Origin: Diadema setosum
Lineage: Eukaryota > Echinodermata > Echinoidea > Diadematoida > Diadematidae
Direction: 5' to 3'
NCBI GenBank assembly: GCA_033980235.1
Contig: CM067077.1
Coordinates: forward strand, 124,001 to 188,000
DNA: 64,000 bases
Shown: piece after piece, positions 60,292 through 64,000 of the stretch
Layout: each line of letters opens with the position of its first letter
How positions within the stretch are numbered: the first letter of the stretch is position 1
Made by a program: the position numbers and the translations under genes
Notes under the pieces: model-generated
The model's input: only the letters and a program-made list of their open reading frames with translations
What the model was told of the DNA's origin: nothing
Databases searched by the model: none

Positions 60292-60992
60292 GTAACATTC
60301 TTTGACAGCATCAAGAAGGCAACAGAACTGATGGCACATCTGGGAACCCGGAATCATTTTCACTGTTTCACAACAGTTCCATCATTAGTCAATTTAATGT
60401 TGATATCTGTATAACAACATGTGATGTCTACTGTAGTATGACCACGCAAACCCAATGACATACACAATTGCAATACAAGCACCGTGAGAAGCTGCGGGCA
60501 TCTTAATATCTGGGTTTGCAATACGATATAAGATTTCATGATGTTGGCGTTGAATACGAAAGACGTTCAATTGGCTTTATCAAAAGGTCACATAATGTTA
60601 AATTTAGTCATGTCTGACTAATTGACAGTCCTTTACTAAATGTTATGATCATGGCATTATCATCATGATGTCCAACTTGGACACGTTCCTTAGCACTGTT
60701 AAACATGATCCAGCTTTCTTTCTTTCTTTCTTTTTTTCTTTCTTTTCAAATCATGAGCACCTTCTCACAGGCTGTGCAGGGGAAAGGTAATAAAGGGAAA
60801 ACCGAAGATAAGACAGACCAACTCTATGACACATGTATGTAATGACAAAAGTCGAAACCTGCTATAGTCATGGTTTCCCTAATCTGTTTTTACCAATTTC
60901 TTTTTCCTTTTGTCCAGCTCCATCTGATCTTTGCTACATGGTCTCTCTACCAGGAGAACAGCAACGGAAATCCAGAGAAAGGCGCTCAATAA
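56083..60992 (+). CDS. Small four-span membrane protein, LAPTM/DUF7027-like (6 exons)
   Basis: Joining 56083-56160, 57326-57419, 58298-58386, 59231-59338, 59912-59986 and 60918-60992 gives 172 aa. Every intron is GT-AG and the phases (0, 1, 0, 0, 0) agree. The ATG lies in AAAATGGCG. A short cysteine-bearing N-terminus (HCYCCLSHRSGG) leads into four hydrophobic segments at about 18-45, 59-83, 96-122 and 134-159. A polar, charged tail (QENSNGNPEKGAQ) follows. A CxCC..R.G motif directly before the first span and four spans in ~170 residues resemble the lysosomal LAPTM4/5 proteins and the insect DUF7027 group; this is an architecture-level likeness, not a proven orthology. If right, it sits in endosomal or lysosomal membranes. 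No PY or dileucine signal is obvious in the tail. Confidence 0.75.
57326..57419 (+). CDS. LAPTM-like gene, exon 2
   Basis: The acceptor is AACCTGACAG and the donor is ACACAG before GTTGGT. It reads LISAISAAYYVWVLLDLLAR and then SFEFTDQSYYT plus one base. It completes the first span and starts the first loop. Confidence 0.72.
58298..58386 (+). CDS. LAPTM-like gene, exon 3
   Basis: The acceptor is TTTCTTTCAAAG and the donor is TGG before GTTAGT. After the split Gly codon it reads VLVLHYFLIAMTGVIFPLLA and then LVLFAGAYW, the second span. Confidence 0.75.
59231..59338 (+). CDS. LAPTM-like gene, exon 4
   Basis: The acceptor is CACAATGCAG and the donor is GTG before GTAAGA. Thirty-six codons include SFGLILELGAIVFFAVTF, the third span. 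Confidence 0.78.
59912..59986 (+). CDS. LAPTM-like gene, exon 5
   Basis: The acceptor is GTCATTGCAG and the donor is GAT before GTAAGT. Twenty-five codons read TTSGLGDENYILGEIIWFGF and then RFIYD: a loop and the start of the fourth span. Confidence 0.78.
60248..60292. repeat. T23G22 homopolymer junction
   Basis: Twenty-three T are directly followed by twenty-two G. It lies in the last intron of the LAPTM-like gene. The G run can form a quadruplex. Exact lengths may be affected by sequencing. Confidence 0.85.
60918..60992 (+). CDS. LAPTM-like gene, exon 6 (C-terminus)
   Basis: The acceptor is CCTTTTGTCCAG. Twenty-four codons (LHLIFATWSLYQENSNGNPE, KGAQ) are followed by TAA. It finishes the fourth span and gives a short polar tail. 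Confidence 0.75.
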   Translation, partial: LHLIFATWSLYQENSNGNPEKGAQ

Positions 60993-61087
60993 GGCTTTTT
61001 ACAAACGAGTGCTATATAATACAGATGGTAATGCATCCAAGAATACATGAAAACCCAAGAAGTGATCGTCTCTTGGGTTCTAAGATA

Positions 61088-61093
61088 AATAAA
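61088..61093 (+). terminator. Candidate polyadenylation signal of LAPTM-like gene
   Basis: AATAAA begins 96 nt after the stop codon, a typical position for a short 3' UTR. Confidence 0.55.
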
Positions 61094-62920
61094 TGAAATT
61101 GCCTTCTTAATTTGGTATAGTAAACAACTTGCCTATTTTCCTATCGACCCAATACGCGTGGGCTTGCAAGTAGACAAGTGTGTTGTGCAAATGATAAATC
61201 TCGTTTAAAAAAAAAGGAAAAAAAAAAACACGGAGGAAAAACACAGATAAACCAACTTCCAGAGTAATTCACGTTTTGTTCTTCAGAGAAAACATGCTGA
61301 GTACATCTGAACGTGTATAACTCAGTATGTACAAAGTAAGTATATGTCAAACCTTGACAATCCTTAATTCCATTTAAGTTATTCAGGCGACGCGTAAATT
61401 TGGCACTCGCGGAGAAAATGTTTAAAAAAAATGATTCCTACAAAATAATTTGCAATAAACCACTGATATCACATTACATACTCAGCGACGAACAATTTCT
61501 TAAAATATCTCAATACTGATTCTTTCTTCAGTCATCCGTGCGTTTCTTGAAGGCTCTCATATCAATCAACATTAGATGTCATGATTATATTAAATACAAC
61601 TCATCTATATGAAGAGTCTTTACTTCTTCGTGTTATTCTGACATGTAATCAGGAAATATTTGTTAATCTTGTCTTTAAGTATTACGTTTATGACAACATG
61701 TAGAACGAGAACGAACATGTGGGTTAAAACATGACGTTTGTAGGACAGAAGTATAATGGAGGTATGAATGTTTATATACAGCTGTGTACTTTGATTGAAG
61801 TTATTATGTTGGGTCACTTTCTGTACAATCTTCTACAATTTCGCATTAAAAAGTCCGTGTTTTGTACATAACTATTTCTACTTTTCCAGCTCTTATTTAA
61901 TCGATATAACTATTCTATAAAACAGATTTTGAGACTGGTGATGGGATAGGGAGGCCATATTCTAAGAAAAGAAGAAACAATCAGGAAAATGGATATCTTT
62001 TGGAATTTAAGTCAAGATCATGAACTAAATTTGGAATAACTCTTGCTGAAAAAAAGACCTAATGTTCACGAAATTGTGTTTTCATGTCTGCTTAAGTATA
62101 AAATAAGACTTCTTAAACGGGCGCGTAGCATGTAGGACCTTAAAGTTGATATGATTGTGTTTTCTTATCTGAATCATTACAAATTTCTATACAGGACGTT
62201 CGGCATTTAGAAATGTTTACATACCCAGTGCTCTCACGCCCAATGCGAAGGGCAGTACAAATTTGCTTGAGCTGTTTTAAGGCAGCATTATCTTACTTAC
62301 ATAATTTATGTTGTATACATGATTTTACATACTAGTATATCCTATTCTCTTTCCCGAGAAAGACAATATTTTGAACAAACAAATTTGGTGTTTCAATGTA
62401 ATCTGCAGACTTTCGGAATAGTTTTGTTTGTACTTTATAAAATCCCCTTTTCAACATTTTGTACCCGCATATCACAGTGTGTATTCTTGTTCTGTTTTAT
62501 TTTTTCCGTCAAATAATGCGAGTGCATACAGCAGAGAGAAAGAGAGGGAGATAGAAAAATACAGAAAATAAAAAATATGGAAGAGGAGGAGGAAGAAGTA
62601 TGTAAAACAAATGAAGCGTTATATCGACAGAATGAGTACAATCAATCTGTCTATCAATACTGGTTAGACAGGGATAGTATGACATCTGGATCCGTTTCTC
62701 AGTGTTCAAAGGAAGAGTGTAATCTTTTTATATCACAGTGAAATTCAACAGTACAGAAAAAGAGCAAAACGTGCACACAGAGCGAAAGATGATTTTATGC
62801 TACATGTACAAGTGCATCAGAATGTTCGAAAACAAAACATGGCTTCCACGAATTACATTGTACAACTGCTAAGTCATAATGTCATTTCTTTACACAAGAG
62901 GGCGCACTTCTAAAAATAAA
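61094..62920. other. Intergenic, no gene recognised
   Basis: AT-rich unique sequence with a few A runs and a GA-rich stretch near 62535-62600. The open frames are short and unremarkable. Confidence 0.55.
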
Positions 62921-62923
62921 TAA

Positions 62924-62977
62924 TGCAAAAACATGATGATATGATGCAAAAACATGATAATGCAAAAACATGATGAT
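62924..62977. repeat. Three short direct copies at the LINE 5' junction
   Basis: TGCAAAAACATGA starts at 62924, 62945 and 62961. The last copy runs into the retrotransposon frame. Confidence 0.85.
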
Positions 62978-64000
62978 ATTTTACATCAATTAGAATTGAA
63001 GAGAAATGAGATGAAAGGATTATATGATTAGAAAGTAGCGGGATTAAAAGTGAGATCGCGGGCTAAGTGGTTTGAGGAAAGTGAAATTAATGAAAATTAT
63101 TTTAAACAATTATTAGCATCTAATCAGAGAAAAACATTTATAGATAAATTAAAATTAGAAGATAGTGTAGAAATTACTGATTCGAAGGAGATTCTGAAAG
63201 AAATTAAAAAATTTTATCAAAATTTGTATTCTCAAGGTGAGATAATAGACAATAAAGAGGATCTTTTTATTAATATGCCTCATTTGAATATACAAATTGT
63301 AGGTGAAGACAGTAAAAAATCATGTGATGAGAAGATTACAATGGGTGAATGTATTTCGATATTAAATAAAATGCCTTTAAATAAATCACCAGGAAATGAT
63401 GGATTAACAGTTGAATTTTATCGAACATTTTCGTCTGATATAGGAAACCTTGTCTTAGAATCTTTTAATGCAGCTTTTGAGAAAGGGGAATTATCAATCT
63501 CACAAAGACAGGGCGTAATAACAATAATTAAAAAAGAAGATAAAGATCCTTTGTATATTTGTAATTACCGACCAATTACCCTTCTTAATGTAGACTATAA
63601 ACTTTTATCTAAAGTTTTATCCGAAAGAATAAAACTGGTATTAGGAGAAGTTATACACGTAGATCAAGTTGGATTTTTGCCTGAGAGGAATATTGGAGAG
63701 GCTGTTAGGGTTATTGATGATATTATATTTTATACGCAGTTGTACAATGTGCAGGGCTATCTAGTGACAGTCGACTTTGAGAAAGCTTTTGACACCGTCT
63801 CACACTCTTACATGAAATTATTAATGACAAAATATGGCTTTGGTCCATATTTTTGTAGATGGATAGAAGTCTTATACAACAATGCAATTAGTTGTGTTAT
63901 GAATGGAGGCTTCTCCACGGGATACTTCGAAATAGGTAGGGGAGTAAGGCAAGGGGACCCCTTGTCTCCATACCTCTTTCTGTTGATTATAGAAACACTA
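62960..64000 (+). mobile_element. L1/Tx1-like non-LTR retrotransposon, reverse-transcriptase part (cut by window end)
   Basis: One frame runs from about 62963 to the window edge with a single stop. It begins in the linker before the RT domain (LHQLELKRNEMKGLYD), has a TAG at 63029-63031, and then stays open for 323 codons. RT landmarks in order: VRSRAKWFEE; ILNKMPLNKSPGNDGLTVEF; NYRPITLLNVDYKLLSK; DQVGFLPERNI; VDFEKAFDTVSH (motif A with its catalytic Asp); and RGVRQGDPLSPYLF (motif B). Motif C (xxDD) and everything after lie beyond the window. The endonuclease and N-terminal part are missing, so the copy is 5'-truncated. One stop and no frameshift suggest a fairly young insertion. The 5' portion is strikingly AT-rich at third positions. 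Confidence 0.9.
63032..64000 (+). pseudogene. Reverse-transcriptase reading frame after the premature stop
   Basis: 323 uninterrupted codons of the LINE RT domain. It is classed as a broken copy because of the TAG immediately upstream and the missing 5' part. It is not in any host gene. Confidence 0.8.

Overview
This is a 64-kb piece of eukaryotic nuclear genome. It is AT-rich, gene-poor and intron-containing, with canonical GT-AG splice sites. It carries abundant microsatellites, many short foldback or terminal-inverted-repeat DNA elements, a tRNA-type SINE candidate and non-LTR retrotransposon pieces. No prokaryotic operon, rRNA, convincing tRNA or CRISPR was seen. The three recognisable genes are single-copy animal genes. 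Gene density, intron sizes (about 0.4-1.3 kb) and repeat style fit a marine invertebrate deuterostome such as an echinoderm; that placement is inference and the species cannot be told.

Three genes are well supported. (1) 3704-6876 (+) is a four-exon gene for a p24/TMED cargo receptor of 234 aa. It has a signal peptide, a GOLD domain with its cysteine pair, a coiled coil, one membrane span and a KPRC tail as recalled for vertebrate TMED6. (2) 14894-15928 (-) is an intronless reading frame of 344 aa, orthologous to ANKRD49. (3) 56083-60992 (+) is a six-exon gene of 172 aa for a small four-span membrane protein resembling the LAPTM/DUF7027 group. I rebuilt it from splice sites and reading phase. 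The secretory-pathway and endomembrane proteins flank unrelated sequence, and no functional clustering is evident.

The rest is mostly non-genic. 8.9-10.3 kb holds an inverted repeat and two copies of one hairpin-bearing repeat. 17.7-23.2 kb holds DNA elements with terminal inverted repeats, a long hairpin and the 3' end of a CR1/L2-like LINE. 23.3-26.6 kb is a nested complex: a SINE-like unit beside a roughly 3.15-kb foldback element with CGGAC-rich arms, which contains a palindrome, a two-copy repeat, a 617-bp TA-flanked mariner-type element and a second palindrome. 32.5-33.3 kb is a ~158-bp tandem array in which every unit carries nuclear-receptor-type AGGTCA half-sites. 46.3-54.1 kb has further foldback elements, one carrying a perfect 55-bp duplication of sequence lying 535 bp upstream. 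The right edge (62.96-64.0 kb) is the 5' part of an L1/Tx1-like reverse transcriptase that runs off the window and has one premature stop.

Several splice-flanked coding-like segments of unknown identity are listed with low confidence, mainly at 35.1-38.7 kb (+), 21.99 kb (+), 43.3-44.4 kb (+) and 54.4-54.9 kb (-). They are the main places where an undescribed gene could hide.
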